64,000 nt of DNA from Pseudoalteromonas sp. UG3-2 (GCF_037120705.1 NZ_JAWLJU010000002.1:2490001-2554000); one strand, 5' to 3'. Shown: positions 51,053 to 61,363, counted from the first letter of the stretch. Notes: generated by a model from the letters alone, not told the origin. A program made the numbers and translations.

Positions 51053-51137
51053 ACTTTAGTATATCAAATCAAAAATAGCGAGTTTAATCACGGGCAAAGA
51101 GTTCAATGTATTTAGCTAGGTTGTTGGTTATATTAAA

Positions 51138-51162
51138 CAAAAAAGCCCGCAACAGCGGGCTT
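51138..51162 (-). terminator. glnA terminator
   Basis: On the minus strand AAGCCCGC TGTT GCGGGCTT is followed by a T-run (A-run 51138-51144 on the plus strand). It lies 100 nt downstream of the glnA stop and separates glnA from the DUF4124 gene. Confidence 0.88.
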
Positions 51163-51262
51163 GAGAACACATATGATTAAGAGTGCCAGAAACACATAAC
51201 GAGTTCAGGCTCTACATGTGCGGTAAATAGTACCGCACAAAGTAGTGGGTATTACTCAGCGC

Positions 51263-52669
51263 TTATACGCTGTAGTACATTTCGAACTCAACAGGGTGAG
51301 TTGTCATGTTAAGTTTTTCCACTTCCTGAGACTTAAGTGCAATATATGCATCAATTAGGTCGTCAGTGAATACATCGCCTTGCGTTAAGAACTCGCGATC
51401 GGCGTCCAGTGATGCCAATGCTTCGTCAAGCGACGCTGCCACGGTTGGGATTTCAGCGGCTTCTTCTGCTGGTAGGTCGTATAGATCCTTATCCATAGCA
51501 TCGCCAGGGTGAATTTTGTTTTTGATACCGTCCAGGCCTGCCATTAGCATTGCTGAGAACGCTAGGTAAGGGTTTGCTGTTGGGTCAGGGAAACGAACTT
51601 CGATACGGCGCGCCTTTTCCGATGGTACCACTGGAATACGGATTGATGCTGAGCGGTTACGAGCAGAGTATGCCAACATAACGGGTGCTTCAAAGCCAGG
51701 TACCAAACGCTTGTAAGAGTTAGTTGAAGCATTAGCAAAAGCATTGATTGCTTTAGCGTGCTTAATAATACCACCGATGTAGTACAGTGCTTCTTCAGAA
51801 AGACCGCCGTACTTGTCGCCAGCAAAGATATTTTTGCCATCTTTACCTAGTGATTGGTGACAGTGCATGCCTGAGCCGTTATCGCCAACAACTGGTTTTG
51901 GCATGAACGTAGCCGTTTTGCCGTACAGGTGCGCCATGTTATGGATAACGTACTTCATCTCTTGGATTTCGTCCGCTTTTAACACCATAGTATTGAAGCG
52001 TGTGGCAATTTCGTTCTGGCCAGCAGTAGCTACTTCGTGGTGGTGTGCTTCAACAACTTGACCCATTTCTTCCAGCACTAGGCAGGTTGCACTGCGCCAG
52101 TCTTGCGATGAGTCAACTGGAGCAACTGGGAAGTAACCGCCTTTAACACCTGGACGGTGACCGGTGTTGCCGCCTTCATAATCTTTGTCTGAGTTCCAGC
52201 AAGCTTCCTCTGAATCGATGCTGTACATCGAACCTGACATGTCTGTTTTATATTTTACGTCATCAAATAGGAAGAATTCTGGCTCTGGGCCGAATAGTAC
52301 GGTGTCTGCAATACCTGTTGAGCGCATGTACTGTTCAGCGCGCTTTGCTACTGAACGAGGATCACGTTCGTAGCCTTGGTGAGTGCTAGGCTCAACCACG
52401 TCACAACGAACAATAAGAGTGGTTTCTTCTGCGAATGGGTCTAGTTTTGCACTTTCTGCATCTGGCATAAGCACCATGTCTGACTCATTAATGCCTTTCC
52501 AACCAGAAATCGATGAGCCATCAAACATTTTACCGTCTTCGAAGAAGTCTTCATCGGCTTGGTGATGAGGGATTGATACGTGTTGTTCTTTGCCTTTTGT
52601 ATCTGTGAAACGTAAGTCGACAAATTTAACTTCGTTTTCTTTAATAAAATCTAAAACCGACTGTGACAT
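51263..52669 (-). CDS. glnA: Glutamine synthetase, type I
   Basis: A 468-residue enzyme joining ammonia and glutamate with ATP, the main ammonia-assimilation step; it forms dodecamers. Motifs are [43 protein letters not shown] and NRSASIRIP. The adenylylation Tyr is in [11 protein letters not shown], so the enzyme should be switched off by GlnE adenylylation. The C-terminus [11 protein letters not shown] is typical. Upstream lie a sigma-54 promoter and two NtrC sites, and a terminator follows. GGAGGA (complement of 52674-52679) is a good ribosome site. Confidence 0.99.
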   Translation of the reverse strand: MSQSVLDFIKENEVKFVDLRFTDTKGKEQHVSIPHHQADEDFFEDGKMFDGSSISGWKGINESDMVLMPDAESAKLDPFAEETTLIVRCDVVEPSTHQGYERDPRSVAKRAEQYMRSTGIADTVLFGPEPEFFLFDDVKYKTDMSGSMYSIDSEEACWNSDKDYEGGNTGHRPGVKGGYFPVAPVDSSQDWRSATCLVLEEMGQVVEAHHHEVATAGQNEIATRFNTMVLKADEIQEMKYVIHNMAHLYGKTATFMPKPVVGDNGSGMHCHQSLGKDGKNIFAGDKYGGLSEEALYYIGGIIKHAKAINAFANASTNSYKRLVPGFEAPVMLAYSARNRSASIRIPVVPSEKARRIEVRFPDPTANPYLAFSAMLMAGLDGIKNKIHPGDAMDKDLYDLPAEEAAEIPTVAASLDEALASLDADREFLTQGDVFTDDLIDAYIALKSQEVEKLNMTTHPVEFEMYYSV

Positions 52670-52727
52670 GTGTCCTCCGACTCGTTGGGTTATTTTTTTG
52701 CTGCAATGTACTGCAATTGCTCACTAT

Positions 52728-52746
52728 TAAGCGCAATTCATGCCAA
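52728..52746 (-). promoter_or_regulatory. Sigma-54 promoter of glnA
   Basis: The minus strand reads TTGGCATGAATTGCGCTTA. It has GG and GC elements at the correct 10-nt separation and agrees with the E. coli glnAp2 promoter TTGGCACAGATTTCGCTTT at 14 of 19 positions. It lies about 60 nt before the glnA start. Confidence 0.82.
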
Positions 52747-52807
52747 TTTTATAAGTGCATGAATTTACTTGTTTTTAATATTGTTACTAAGCTTAAAACG
52801 AAAGTTT

Positions 52808-52824
52808 TGCACTATATTGGTGCG
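52808..52824. promoter_or_regulatory. NtrC binding site 1 upstream of glnA
   Basis: TGCACTATATTGGTGCG matches TGCACC-N5-GGTGCA at 10 of 12 defined positions. It lies about 60-80 nt upstream of the sigma-54 promoter, a normal enhancer distance. Confidence 0.82.
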
Positions 52825-52841
52825 TATTTGTTTCATTGTGG

Positions 52842-52858
52842 TGCGTAAAATTGGTGCA
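52842..52858. promoter_or_regulatory. NtrC binding site 2 upstream of glnA
   Basis: TGCGTAAAATTGGTGCA has a perfect right half (GGTGCA) and a degenerate left half. It is centred 34 nt (about three helical turns) from site 1, which suits cooperative binding of NtrC dimers. Confidence 0.72.
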
Positions 52859-53070
52859 ATGCCTTTCCTTGTCCATGATGTTGCTTTATCAGCAAAAATG
52901 CTTTGATTTAAATCTATACGACGAACGAAGGTTTATCAAAGTGAGTGACTACTTTTTACCACGCTATAGTGTAAAAGTTATTTTCCCGCTATTTTTATGG
53001 CTAACTTGCTGAGTGGGTAGGATAAAATGATGACTTCGGCCTAGAACAGGGAAAAATTCTTTGGATAAAC

Positions 53071-53099
53071 TTTCATCTGTCACATTAATAGGGGATAAT
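53071..53099 (+). promoter_or_regulatory. Possible sigma-70 promoter of typA
   Basis: TTTCAT, 17 nt, GATAAT, in the 522-nt interval between glnA and typA. The -35 is weak. A perfect 7-bp inverted repeat (CGCGCAATTTTGCGCG, 53131-53146) lies in the predicted leader and has no T-run. Besides the glnA control sites, nothing else was recognised in this interval. Confidence 0.35.
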
Positions 53100-53191
53100 A
53101 CGCGACCTTTAATTCTCAATCGGTATCCTCAACGCGCAATTTTGCGCGGATCGGCTAGGATCACTGAGGACCAACTTCACTGAGTAATAAT

Positions 53192-55012
53192 ATGAGCATC
53201 GAAAAGTTAAGAAATATTGCGATCATCGCGCACGTCGACCACGGTAAAACAACGCTAGTAGATAAGCTACTTGAACAGTCAGGTACTCTACAGCAGCGCG
53301 GTGGTAACGAAGAGCGAGTGATGGACTCCAACGATCTAGAAAAAGAGCGTGGTATTACCATCCTGGCTAAAAACACGGCTATCACTTGGAATGACTACCG
53401 TATCAACATCGTGGATACTCCAGGACACGCCGACTTCGGTGGTGAGGTAGAACGTGTACTTTCGATGGCTGACTCAGTATTACTGCTTGTGGATGCCCAA
53501 GAAGGCCCTATGCCACAAACGCGCTTTGTAACGCAAAAAGCATTCGCGCAAGGCCTTAAGCCAATCGTGGTAATTAACAAGATTGATAAGCCAGGTGCAC
53601 GCCCTGACTGGGTAATGGATCAGGTATTCGACTTGTTTGATAACCTTGGCGCCACAGACGAACAGTTAGACTTTAAAGTGATTTACGCATCGGCTATTAA
53701 CGGCTGGGCAACGCTTGATTTAGATGACGCTTCAGACAACATGGAGCCTATGTTCCAAGCAATCGTTGATGATGTTGAGGCACCTAATGCTGATCCATCA
53801 GGCCCATTCCAAATGCAAATCACCCAGCTAGACTACAACTCATACGTTGGCGTTATTGGCGTAGGTCGCGTAAAGCGCGGCTCTGTAAAGCCAAACCAAC
53901 AAGTGACGGTTGTAGGTGCTGATGGCACTACACGTAATGGTAAAGTAGGCCAAGTACTTGGTTACATGGGCCTTGATCGTAATGAAGTGGACGAAGCCGG
54001 TGCTGGCGACATTATCGCGATTACAGGTCTTGGTGAGCTTAAGATCTCAGATACAATCTGTTGCCCTAACAACGTTGAAGCGCTTCCAGCTCTTTCTGTT
54101 GATGAGCCAACGGTAACCATGACTTTCTCGGTTAACACGTCACCGTTCTCAGGCCAAGAAGGTAAATACGTTACATCACGTAATATCCTAGAGCGCCTAG
54201 AAGATGAGCTTGTCCACAACGTCGCGCTCCGTGTTGAAGAAACTGATAACCCAGACAGTTTCCGTGTTTCTGGTCGTGGTGAGCTTCACTTAGGTATTTT
54301 GATCGAAAACATGCGTCGTGAAGGCTATGAGTTAGCGGTTTCGCGTCCAGAAGTAATCCTACGCGAAGTGGACGGTCAAATTGAAGAACCATACGAGACC
54401 GTTACTATTGACTGTGAAGAAGAGCACCAAGGTTCTATTATGGAGCAACTAGGTCACCGTAAAGCGGAAATGACCGACATGTCTCCTGACGGTAAAGGCC
54501 GTATTCGTATGGACTTCATGATGCCGGCACGTGGTTTAATTGGTTTCCAAACTGAGTTTATGACACTGACTTCAGGCTCTGGCTTGATGTACCACACGTT
54601 CTCACACTACGGACCGCATAAAGGTGGCAACATTGGTCAGCGTAAAAACGGTGTATTGATTGCAAATGCTCAGGGTAAAGCACTGACCAACGCACTATTT
54701 AACCTGCAAGAACGTGGACGCTTATTTATTGGTCACGGTGTTGAGGTGTATGAAGGCATGGTTATCGGTATTCATAGCCGTGATAACGACCTGACAGTAA
54801 ACGCCCTAAAAGGTAAGCAATTAACCAACGTTCGTGCCTCAGGTACGGATGAAGCGCAAAGCTTAGTGCCGCCAGTAAAGATGTCACTAGAGCAAGCACT
54901 TGAGTTTATCGATGACGACGAGCTTGTCGAAGTAACACCGGAAAATATCCGTATTCGTAAAAAGCTACTGACAGAAAGCGAGCGTAAGCGCGCTAGCCGT
55001 CAAGCTAAGTAA
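53192..55012 (+). CDS. typA: Translational GTPase TypA/BipA
   Basis: A 606-residue ribosome-associated GTPase needed for ribosome assembly and growth in the cold and under stress. The G domain has [15 protein letters not shown], the switch I region [27 protein letters not shown] and [16 protein letters not shown]-like domains II, III and V and the TypA-specific C-terminal domain follow, ending [18 protein letters not shown]. Length and sequence match E. coli BipA closely. It is divergent from glnA. Confidence 0.98.
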   Translation: MSIEKLRNIAIIAHVDHGKTTLVDKLLEQSGTLQQRGGNEERVMDSNDLEKERGITILAKNTAITWNDYRINIVDTPGHADFGGEVERVLSMADSVLLLVDAQEGPMPQTRFVTQKAFAQGLKPIVVINKIDKPGARPDWVMDQVFDLFDNLGATDEQLDFKVIYASAINGWATLDLDDASDNMEPMFQAIVDDVEAPNADPSGPFQMQITQLDYNSYVGVIGVGRVKRGSVKPNQQVTVVGADGTTRNGKVGQVLGYMGLDRNEVDEAGAGDIIAITGLGELKISDTICCPNNVEALPALSVDEPTVTMTFSVNTSPFSGQEGKYVTSRNILERLEDELVHNVALRVEETDNPDSFRVSGRGELHLGILIENMRREGYELAVSRPEVILREVDGQIEEPYETVTIDCEEEHQGSIMEQLGHRKAEMTDMSPDGKGRIRMDFMMPARGLIGFQTEFMTLTSGSGLMYHTFSHYGPHKGGNIGQRKNGVLIANAQGKALTNALFNLQERGRLFIGHGVEVYEGMVIGIHSRDNDLTVNALKGKQLTNVRASGTDEAQSLVPPVKMSLEQALEFIDDDELVEVTPENIRIRKKLLTESERKRASRQAK

Positions 55013-55030
55013 GCTAGATTAACATCGAAA

Positions 55031-55056
55031 AACGCCGCAATTGCGGCGTTTTTTTA
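55031..55056 (+). terminator. typA terminator
   Basis: AACGCCGCAATTGCGGCGTT (55031-55050) is a perfect palindrome followed by further T. The symmetric A/T flanks may let it serve the convergent chemotaxis gene as well. Confidence 0.9.
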
Positions 55057-55073
55057 TGGCAAAATGACGGGGT

Positions 55074-55922
55074 CTAAAAAAGACCGTACTCCGCGGTTTC
55101 TTCGGGCTCGTAATTTTGTAGGTGCTCGGGGCGGAAAATCGCGCTTGGGTCTATCAGCAAACTGTGCTTTTCACCTAATTTGACTAGGCCTTTCATGAGC
55201 TTTTTAGTTTGCGGATCCACTTCAAAGCCAATGCTAGTGAGCTCGTGCAAAGGCTTTATATCGCTCTCTTCGCAGTGCACATTATCCTCTACCTTATCCA
55301 CTAGTAAGCCAATATATGGGCTTTGTCCATCTTGCGTTGTAAACACAATAATGGGTTTGTGATCGAGCATAATTTGTTCGCGGGTCGACTCAAATAGACG
55401 CATGAGCTTATAAAAAGTGGTGCTGCGTTCTTTTTCTAGTTGTTCAATGGCGGCTTGCTTGTTGCCTTTAGCTGACATGGTCAGCAGTTTATCAGCCATG
55501 GCATGGAGTTTATTATGCGGCTCTTCAAAACGATGTAGCAGTGCTTTTAAGTCTTCGTTGTCGGTTTTAAAGCTATAATACCATTGCCCAAATGCGCATT
55601 GAGTTGGATCTTTTGCTTTATTAAAAGGGGTATCATTGACAATACTTTGTTCCAACGCCGCAAGCCAGTCGCGATGATCTTGTTCGCGCTCTTGTAGCAT
55701 AGTAACCAGTGCCTGATTGGTTTCGTAAGAAGAGCACTTGTTGAGAATGATCCCCAAGTCAAAAATGGGCGTTGGCACCCCCATGTAGTCTTTTACTCCT
55801 AAGAAGCTGGGGTTGTCATTGGGTAAGTCAGTGAGATTGTCGTCGTAGCGCTCGGTTAGAAGAATATCGAGGATTTGCAGTGATATTGTTTTTTTCCCAA
55901 CGCAAAAGTTTATTAAATCCAT
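55074..55922 (-). CDS. CheW-like protein with inserted CZB (zinc-binding) domain
   Basis: A 282-residue protein. Residues 1-65 (INFCVGKKTISLQILDILLTER, VPTPIFDLGIIL) and about 195-265 (IVFTTQDGQSPYIGLLVDKVEDNVHC) look like the two halves of a CheW fold. Between them is a helical domain with the chemoreceptor zinc-binding pattern: His in EQDHRDWL, Cys in PTQCAFGQWYYSF, His in EEPHNKLHAMA. CZB domains sense zinc or hypochlorous acid. The ATG at 55922 is preferred, with GAGG just upstream; an upstream in-frame TTG has no support. It would couple a chemical signal to CheA arrays. Confidence 0.84.
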   Translation of the reverse strand: MDLINFCVGKKTISLQILDILLTERYDDNLTDLPNDNPSFLGVKDYMGVPTPIFDLGIILNKCSSYETNQALVTMLQEREQDHRDWLAALEQSIVNDTPFNKAKDPTQCAFGQWYYSFKTDNEDLKALLHRFEEPHNKLHAMADKLLTMSAKGNKQAAIEQLEKERSTTFYKLMRLFESTREQIMLDHKPIIVFTTQDGQSPYIGLLVDKVEDNVHCEESDIKPLHELTSIGFEVDPQTKKLMKGLVKLGEKHSLLIDPSAIFRPEHLQNYEPEETAEYGLF

Positions 55923-55966
55923 CTTTGCCTCGCTTGCCAAAATTATTCTCTAAGCATAGAACATTA

Positions 55967-57058
55967 TTAGAAAAAGGAGCGATAAACCGGTAATTTCTTT
56001 TGCCCTGGAGCGAGCATAAATACCTCGCGTATGATTTTATTGGTTACCAGTGTTTGTTCCAGCGCATTGAGTAAACAAGGGGCCTGAATAGGGCTATCAC
56101 ATGCCTGAACCGCTAAGGTTAACATCTGAGCATTAAGGAAGCCCTCGAACGTTTGCTCATTGACCAACATATTGGCTTGGCTGGCTTGTTGACGAAACTG
56201 CTTACAAAGGCTTGCTTGACACGACTCTGGATCTGGAACTACCTCAGTGACCAGTACATCTACGGCACCATTGAGCCTGGCGTAGAGCTCATTCGACGCG
56301 GCAAAAGAAACCGTAGCAAAATAAGGGTGGAAGTTATCTTGTTGAGCTTGGTTAATAAATTTAGCTAACGGTTCGTATGTTCCCACCATGGCAATGGCAT
56401 CGACCCCTTGCTCTTTAGCTTTACTTAGTGCTTGCGCGATATCTCCGGTATTGCGCCGAAAGCGAGTGATCACCACAGGTGTCTGCCCTCTGCGCTTAAG
56501 CGCTCTGGTTAAGCTTTGCTCGACCGTGAGGCCAAACTCATCCGCTTGAATAAGAAAACCAATTCGTTTCAGTCGTTGCTCATCCATCAGATAGCGAATG
56601 ATTTCCTGCGCCTCGAGATCATAGCTGGCCCGTAAGTTAAATACCGAGAATGTCTTAGGCTGTTGTAAAAAGTCAGCGCCAGTGTAGGGCATCAGTAAGG
56701 GCACTTTTGAGTGCTCTAGTATTGCTTTAATGGCAAAAGATGTGGGGGTGCCCATAACCCCAAATAAAGCATCAACTTGATGCTGATAGATTAGAGTGCG
56801 GGCATTGATAACGGTTTTACTCGGCTCATAACCATCATCAAGGGTGATGAGTTCAACCGCTATTTGCTCTGGACTTTTGGTTTTATTGTAATGATTAAAA
56901 TGCAGTTCAGCCCCAGCTTTGAGCTGACGTCCTATTTCCTGAGCTGGACCGGAAAGTGCCGTTGACATACCAAGCTTTATTGTACCTTCTGCCGCCGCGA
57001 GGCAAGACAGCCCTACAGCAAAAACAAGCAGACTAACTTTTATCAACCGTGTGCGCAT
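55967..57058 (-). CDS. Periplasmic ABC-type (Leu/Ile/Val-binding-like) substrate-binding protein
   Basis: A 363-residue type I periplasmic binding protein. The signal peptide is MRTRLIKVSLLVFAVGLSCLAAA. Typical parts are IKLGMSTALSGPAQEIGRQLKAGAELHFNHYN, DDGYEPSKTVINARTLI and ALFGVMGTPTSFAI. No permease or ATPase gene is adjacent. It starts inside the 3' end of tmcA (26-nt overlap) with AGGGA before the ATG, and is followed by the CheW-CZB gene after 44 nt. A sensory rather than transport role is possible. The ligand is unknown. Confidence 0.85.
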   Translation of the reverse strand: MRTRLIKVSLLVFAVGLSCLAAAEGTIKLGMSTALSGPAQEIGRQLKAGAELHFNHYNKTKSPEQIAVELITLDDGYEPSKTVINARTLIYQHQVDALFGVMGTPTSFAIKAILEHSKVPLLMPYTGADFLQQPKTFSVFNLRASYDLEAQEIIRYLMDEQRLKRIGFLIQADEFGLTVEQSLTRALKRRGQTPVVITRFRRNTGDIAQALSKAKEQGVDAIAMVGTYEPLAKFINQAQQDNFHPYFATVSFAASNELYARLNGAVDVLVTEVVPDPESCQASLCKQFRQQASQANMLVNEQTFEGFLNAQMLTLAVQACDSPIQAPCLLNALEQTLVTNKIIREVFMLAPGQKKLPVYRSFF

Positions 57059-59102
57059 ACACTTCCCTAAGTGCTTCTCTCAGCGCTTTTATTAACGCTT
57101 TCTTACCTGTTAAGCCCAGCTCTGTGATCACGTGCTGAGATGATTGTTGCTGTAATACTAGTCGAATAATCAGAGCTTTGGAAATAAGGCTTAGGAATTT
57201 AATCACTTGCGGTGTAGACAAAAGCTGCTGCCACAGCACAGGTGCGATTTGTTGCTCATTGCTTTGCTGGTTATCGACTAAATAGTAAAGCAAAGTTTGC
57301 TGCTCTAACGTCGTTTCGCTACAAGGGAAAGAACACAGCATGGCTGCTACCACATCACTATCAAGGTGTTTATATTGGCCCTGTAGTTGATAATAAAAGC
57401 TTGCTTTAAACTGTGTTCTGATGGCCGACATTGGCTGAGGCTCATGCAGTACTATCATGGCATACTCACCGCTGGCCTTGTCCTTTTTATAGCCCAGTTT
57501 TACCGGGGTAAAGCCAGCCTTTTGCCAAAAATTAACCAGGGCAGTGGTACAGCCAAAGCTGCTACCTATGTAGGCGCTTTCTGTGGCTAATTGCTGCTGA
57601 AGGTATTTGAGCAATGCCGTACCGATACCACGCCCTTGGCATTCCGGCTGTACTGCAATTCTCACTATGCGGGCACCACGTTGTTGTACAAAGCGTATAT
57701 CGCCACTACTGGTTGCTAGTTGCTGGGCCATAAGGTGACCGGCGGGGCGTCGCTGCCCTGTCATAATACTTTGGCAAAGAGTCTCAGACAGACCACCTTC
57801 AATAATTACCAAGCTGACCGCCACTAAGTGTTGCTGATTAAATGCAGCGTAAAGGCGCAAATCTGGTGCGTCTAATAGCTGGCGTAAGTCGTCGACACTG
57901 GTCTGATAATGTGCCAACACCAACAGTGAAAAAACCTGTTGTAACAGGGCTTCATTAGTGGCTAATTGCGCCTGTGACAGAACCTGATAACTGAGGTCAC
58001 CTTGGCAACACACTGGGGTTGTTTTGCATTCTAAAGCGAACAGCTTGGTGATGTGTTGCTCCAAAGGATCGTTATGGTTATAGCGGATGGGCAGATGCAA
58101 ATTATATTCTGCAAAATGGGGAAACTGAGCGGCTAAAAACCGTTTAAACCGCAATGTGTAGCCACGGCCGTTGCCCTCGTATCCGATCAGAGTGCTGGCA
58201 AAAACACAGCGATGGCCTAACTGGCTAATGGCCATCAATGTTGGTACTGGCAGCGCTGCCGCCTCATCAACCAGTATAATACAGTTAGGGTCAAGGTTAT
58301 GGTGTTGCTGCAGTAACACATCGGGTGGCATATAACTTAGGTTAGCAAGTTGCTTTTGTTGCACCGCATAGGGAATACCAAGCTCCTGTGCCAGCATGCT
58401 AAAGCAGCTTTTGAGGGCGTGAAAGTGACGACTACATAGAATAAATGACTGTTGTGGTAGTTGGGCTGCTAATAGCCCTAATAAGGCACTTTTGCCACGG
58501 CCGCGGTCAGCACTTAAGAGGATGGGGGCAGTGTTGGTGCTTAGGCGCTGTTGTATTTCCTTTAGTACTTGCTGCTGTGCGGCGATACCACATTGACTTG
58601 GGGGAGCGCTGTAGTGGTTGGGTAAGTGCCAGCCATGTTGCTGGCTTAGCTGCCATGGGGGCTGTTGTTGCCACAAAGTTTGCCAGCGGCGCAAAAAGTG
58701 ACTCTGTGTCAGCTGTTGCTCAGCCGAACACCAGCGGGTAATGGCCGGGTCGAGCCAGTGGCTTAAGCTTTCGAGTTCGGGCAAGAGTAACACCAGCATA
58801 CCGCCAGCTTTAACTGTGCCAGAGGCTGCTGCCAGCTTATTTGGGTGAATACCGCTAAAACCATCATAAATGACTAAGCTGAACTCTTGGCCGAGAATTT
58901 GGTGAAGATGCTCTGGCCACTGGGCTTGATTAAAAGAGGCGGTGGTGCTGAGGGTTAAAGTGTCAGCAAAGGAGGCAAATAAGTCTGAGCTTTGTTGATA
59001 ACACCAAGCTTGTTCGCCGCAGATTAGCAACAGTTGCCGATGACGAGCATCGGCAAGTTGCTGCATTAGCTGCTCGAGGTTAGATGGACTGCAATCTGGC
59101 AT
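57033..59102 (-). CDS. tmcA: tRNA(Met) cytidine acetyltransferase TmcA
   Basis: A 689-residue RNA helicase-acetyltransferase fusion that makes N4-acetylcytidine at the wobble position of elongator tRNA-Met. In order: an N-terminal domain; an ATPase module with Walker A LLSADRGRGKSALLGLLAAQ and Walker B ILVDEAAALPVPTL; a GNAT domain with VRIAVQPECQGRGIGTALL and GSSFGCTTALVNFWQKAGF; and a C-terminal tRNA-binding region. It overlaps uvrD by 23 nt upstream and the binding-protein gene by 26 nt downstream, so the three are likely co-transcribed. Confidence 0.95.
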   Translation of the reverse strand: MPDCSPSNLEQLMQQLADARHRQLLLICGEQAWCYQQSSDLFASFADTLTLSTTASFNQAQWPEHLHQILGQEFSLVIYDGFSGIHPNKLAAASGTVKAGGMLVLLLPELESLSHWLDPAITRWCSAEQQLTQSHFLRRWQTLWQQQPPWQLSQQHGWHLPNHYSAPPSQCGIAAQQQVLKEIQQRLSTNTAPILLSADRGRGKSALLGLLAAQLPQQSFILCSRHFHALKSCFSMLAQELGIPYAVQQKQLANLSYMPPDVLLQQHHNLDPNCIILVDEAAALPVPTLMAISQLGHRCVFASTLIGYEGNGRGYTLRFKRFLAAQFPHFAEYNLHLPIRYNHNDPLEQHITKLFALECKTTPVCCQGDLSYQVLSQAQLATNEALLQQVFSLLVLAHYQTSVDDLRQLLDAPDLRLYAAFNQQHLVAVSLVIIEGGLSETLCQSIMTGQRRPAGHLMAQQLATSSGDIRFVQQRGARIVRIAVQPECQGRGIGTALLKYLQQQLATESAYIGSSFGCTTALVNFWQKAGFTPVKLGYKKDKASGEYAMIVLHEPQPMSAIRTQFKASFYYQLQGQYKHLDSDVVAAMLCSFPCSETTLEQQTLLYYLVDNQQSNEQQIAPVLWQQLLSTPQVIKFLSLISKALIIRLVLQQQSSQHVITELGLTGKKALIKALREALREVYAHTVDKS

Positions 59103-61245
59103 AGGCCGTTACTAGCCACTTAGTGCCGACATCATCAAAGTTAACCTGAATACGCGATTGCGCGCCACTGCCTTCATAGTTAAGCACGGTGCCGGCACCA
59201 AACTTGGCATGGAGGACGCGTTGACCCAGGTTAAAACCGCTGTCTTCAAACGCAGCATGACTAATGGATGGGCTGAAGCGGCCATTATTAGCAGGGCGTG
59301 AAACTTGCGTTTTGATTCTGATCTCTTCCATGCAGTCTTCAGGAATTTCTCGTAAAAAGCGCGATGGGCTATGGTGCTTTTCTTGGCCATAAAGACGGCG
59401 GCTTTCGGCGTGACTGATGTACAGTTTGTCCATGGCGCGCGTCATACCCACGTAGCAAAGTCGGCGCTCTTCTTCTAAGCGACCAGATTCTTCATTACTC
59501 TGCTGAGATGGAAACATGCCTTCTTCTACGCCCACCATAAACACTAATGGGAACTCTAATCCTTTGGCCGAGTGCAGGGTCATCATTTGTACCGCATCTT
59601 CATGCTCATCAGCTTGACCTTCTCCGGCTTCCAGCGAGGTGTAGGCTAAGAATCCTTGCAGTGGAGAAGTAAAGTCCTCATCGACGGGCAGCTCGTACTG
59701 ACCACAGGCACTGATCAACTCTTCCAAGTTTTCTACTCTGGCGCGGCCTTTTTCACCCTTTTCCGCTTGATACATCGCCATCAACCCGGACAGCTCAATG
59801 GTTTTTTGTGCTTGCTCAGCAAGTTCCAGCTCGGCTATGGTATCGTCTAAGTGTTCAATTAATTCAATAAATTTGCTGACTGCGGTAGCGGCACGACCGG
59901 CTAAATGCTTTTGCGCCACCACGGCCTTAGCAGCGTCCCATAAAGGAATGGACTCATTGCGGGCGCAGTCGCGAATATGGCTAAGGGTTTTATCGCCAAT
60001 GCCACGGGTTGGGGTGTTGATCACTCGCTCAAACGCGGCATCATCATTGCGGTTGCTAACGATACGCAGATAGCTCAGGGCATCTTTTATTTCTTGGCGT
60101 TCGAAGAAACGCATGCCGCCATAAATGCGATATTTTAGCCCTTCTTGCAGTAGGGCTTCTTCTAACACCCGAGACTGAGCATTATTGCGGTATAACACTG
60201 CGCTATCGCTCAGAGCATTGCCAGCTTGCAGCCATGACTTAATTTTACCCACCACAAACCGCGCTTCATCGAGTTCGTTAAAGGCGGCATAAATCGAGAT
60301 CGGCTCGCCTTCGGTCCCCTCGGTCCATAAGCTTTTGCCCATGCGTTCCGCGTTGTTTTCTATTAGGGCATTGGAGGCTTTTAGAATGGTGGCGGTGGAG
60401 CGGTAATTTTGCTCCAGGCGAATGGTCTCAGCATTAAAGTCATCTAAAAAGCGCTTAATATTTTCGACTTTGGCGCCACGCCAGCCGTAAATACTTTGGT
60501 CGTCATCGCCAACGATCATGATGTCGCTGTCCCCTCTGGCGAGTAAGCGCAGCCACAGGTACTGAATGCTGTTGGTGTCTTGGAACTCGTCCACCAACAT
60601 ATGGCGAAAACGCTGCTGATAGTGACGCAACAAAGTGGGCTGTTGTTGCAGTAACTCATAACTGCGCAGAAGGATCTCGGCAAAATCCACTAACCCGGCG
60701 CGATCACAGGCGTCTTGATAGGCACTGTATACGCGAAGCATGAGCTGTTCATTGACATCATAGGCGGTGATGTCTTTAGGTCGTAGCCCTTCATCTTTAC
60801 GGGCGCTGATATACCAGCTCAGTTGCTTCGCAGGCCATTTTTTCTCATCAATGTTCATCGACTTGAGCAAACGTCGGATCATTCGCTGTTGATCGTCGCT
60901 ATCGAGAATTTGGAACGACTCGGGCAGTTTGGCCTCGCGGTGATGGGCGCGCAACATGCGGTGAGCTAGGCCGTGGAATGTACCAATCCACATACCGCCT
61001 ACTGGGCCGTTGAGGGTGGCTTCAACGCGAGCGCGCATTTCTTTAGCGGCTTTGTTGGTAAAGGTAACGGCAAAAATGCTAAAGGGTGAAGCGTGCTCGA
61101 CTTGCATTAGCCATGCAATGCGGTGCACCAATACGCGCGTTTTCCCCGAGCCAGCCCCAGCTAGCACCAGCATATTTTGCAACGGGGCCGCGACGGCATC
61201 CCGTTGTTTATCATTAAGGCCGTCGAGTAATTCTGATACGTCCAT
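59080..61245 (-). CDS. uvrD: DNA helicase II (UvrD)
   Basis: A 721-residue superfamily 1 3'-5' helicase for nucleotide excision and mismatch repair. Motifs: QRDAVAAP (Q), VLAGAGSGKTRVL (I), FAVTFTNKAAKEMRARV (Ia), MLVDEFQDTN (II), VGDDDQSIYGWRGA (III), LEQNYRSTATIL (IV), VQMMTLHSAKGLEFPLVFMVGVEEGMFPS (split between V and its flank) and LCYVGMTRAMDKLY (VI). The C-terminal TKWLVTAYARLQSI matches E. coli. The start at 61245 (MDVSELLDGLNDKQ) is chosen by comparison with E. coli MDVSYLLDSLNDKQ; an ATG four codons upstream is also possible. A LexA-like box lies upstream. Confidence 0.97.
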   Translation of the reverse strand: MDVSELLDGLNDKQRDAVAAPLQNMLVLAGAGSGKTRVLVHRIAWLMQVEHASPFSIFAVTFTNKAAKEMRARVEATLNGPVGGMWIGTFHGLAHRMLRAHHREAKLPESFQILDSDDQQRMIRRLLKSMNIDEKKWPAKQLSWYISARKDEGLRPKDITAYDVNEQLMLRVYSAYQDACDRAGLVDFAEILLRSYELLQQQPTLLRHYQQRFRHMLVDEFQDTNSIQYLWLRLLARGDSDIMIVGDDDQSIYGWRGAKVENIKRFLDDFNAETIRLEQNYRSTATILKASNALIENNAERMGKSLWTEGTEGEPISIYAAFNELDEARFVVGKIKSWLQAGNALSDSAVLYRNNAQSRVLEEALLQEGLKYRIYGGMRFFERQEIKDALSYLRIVSNRNDDAAFERVINTPTRGIGDKTLSHIRDCARNESIPLWDAAKAVVAQKHLAGRAATAVSKFIELIEHLDDTIAELELAEQAQKTIELSGLMAMYQAEKGEKGRARVENLEELISACGQYELPVDEDFTSPLQGFLAYTSLEAGEGQADEHEDAVQMMTLHSAKGLEFPLVFMVGVEEGMFPSQQSNEESGRLEEERRLCYVGMTRAMDKLYISHAESRRLYGQEKHHSPSRFLREIPEDCMEEIRIKTQVSRPANNGRFSPSISHAAFEDSGFNLGQRVLHAKFGAGTVLNYEGSGAQSRIQVNFDDVGTKWLVTAYARLQSI

Positions 61246-61363
61246 TGCGTTGCCCATTTGCTCAAATGACAGCAAGTATACCGACTCATGCCGGCAAATC
61301 CCAGTCACTGCTAATGAATTTGCCAGAGTGAATTTCTAAGTTGTTGATATTTAAGAATTGGCA

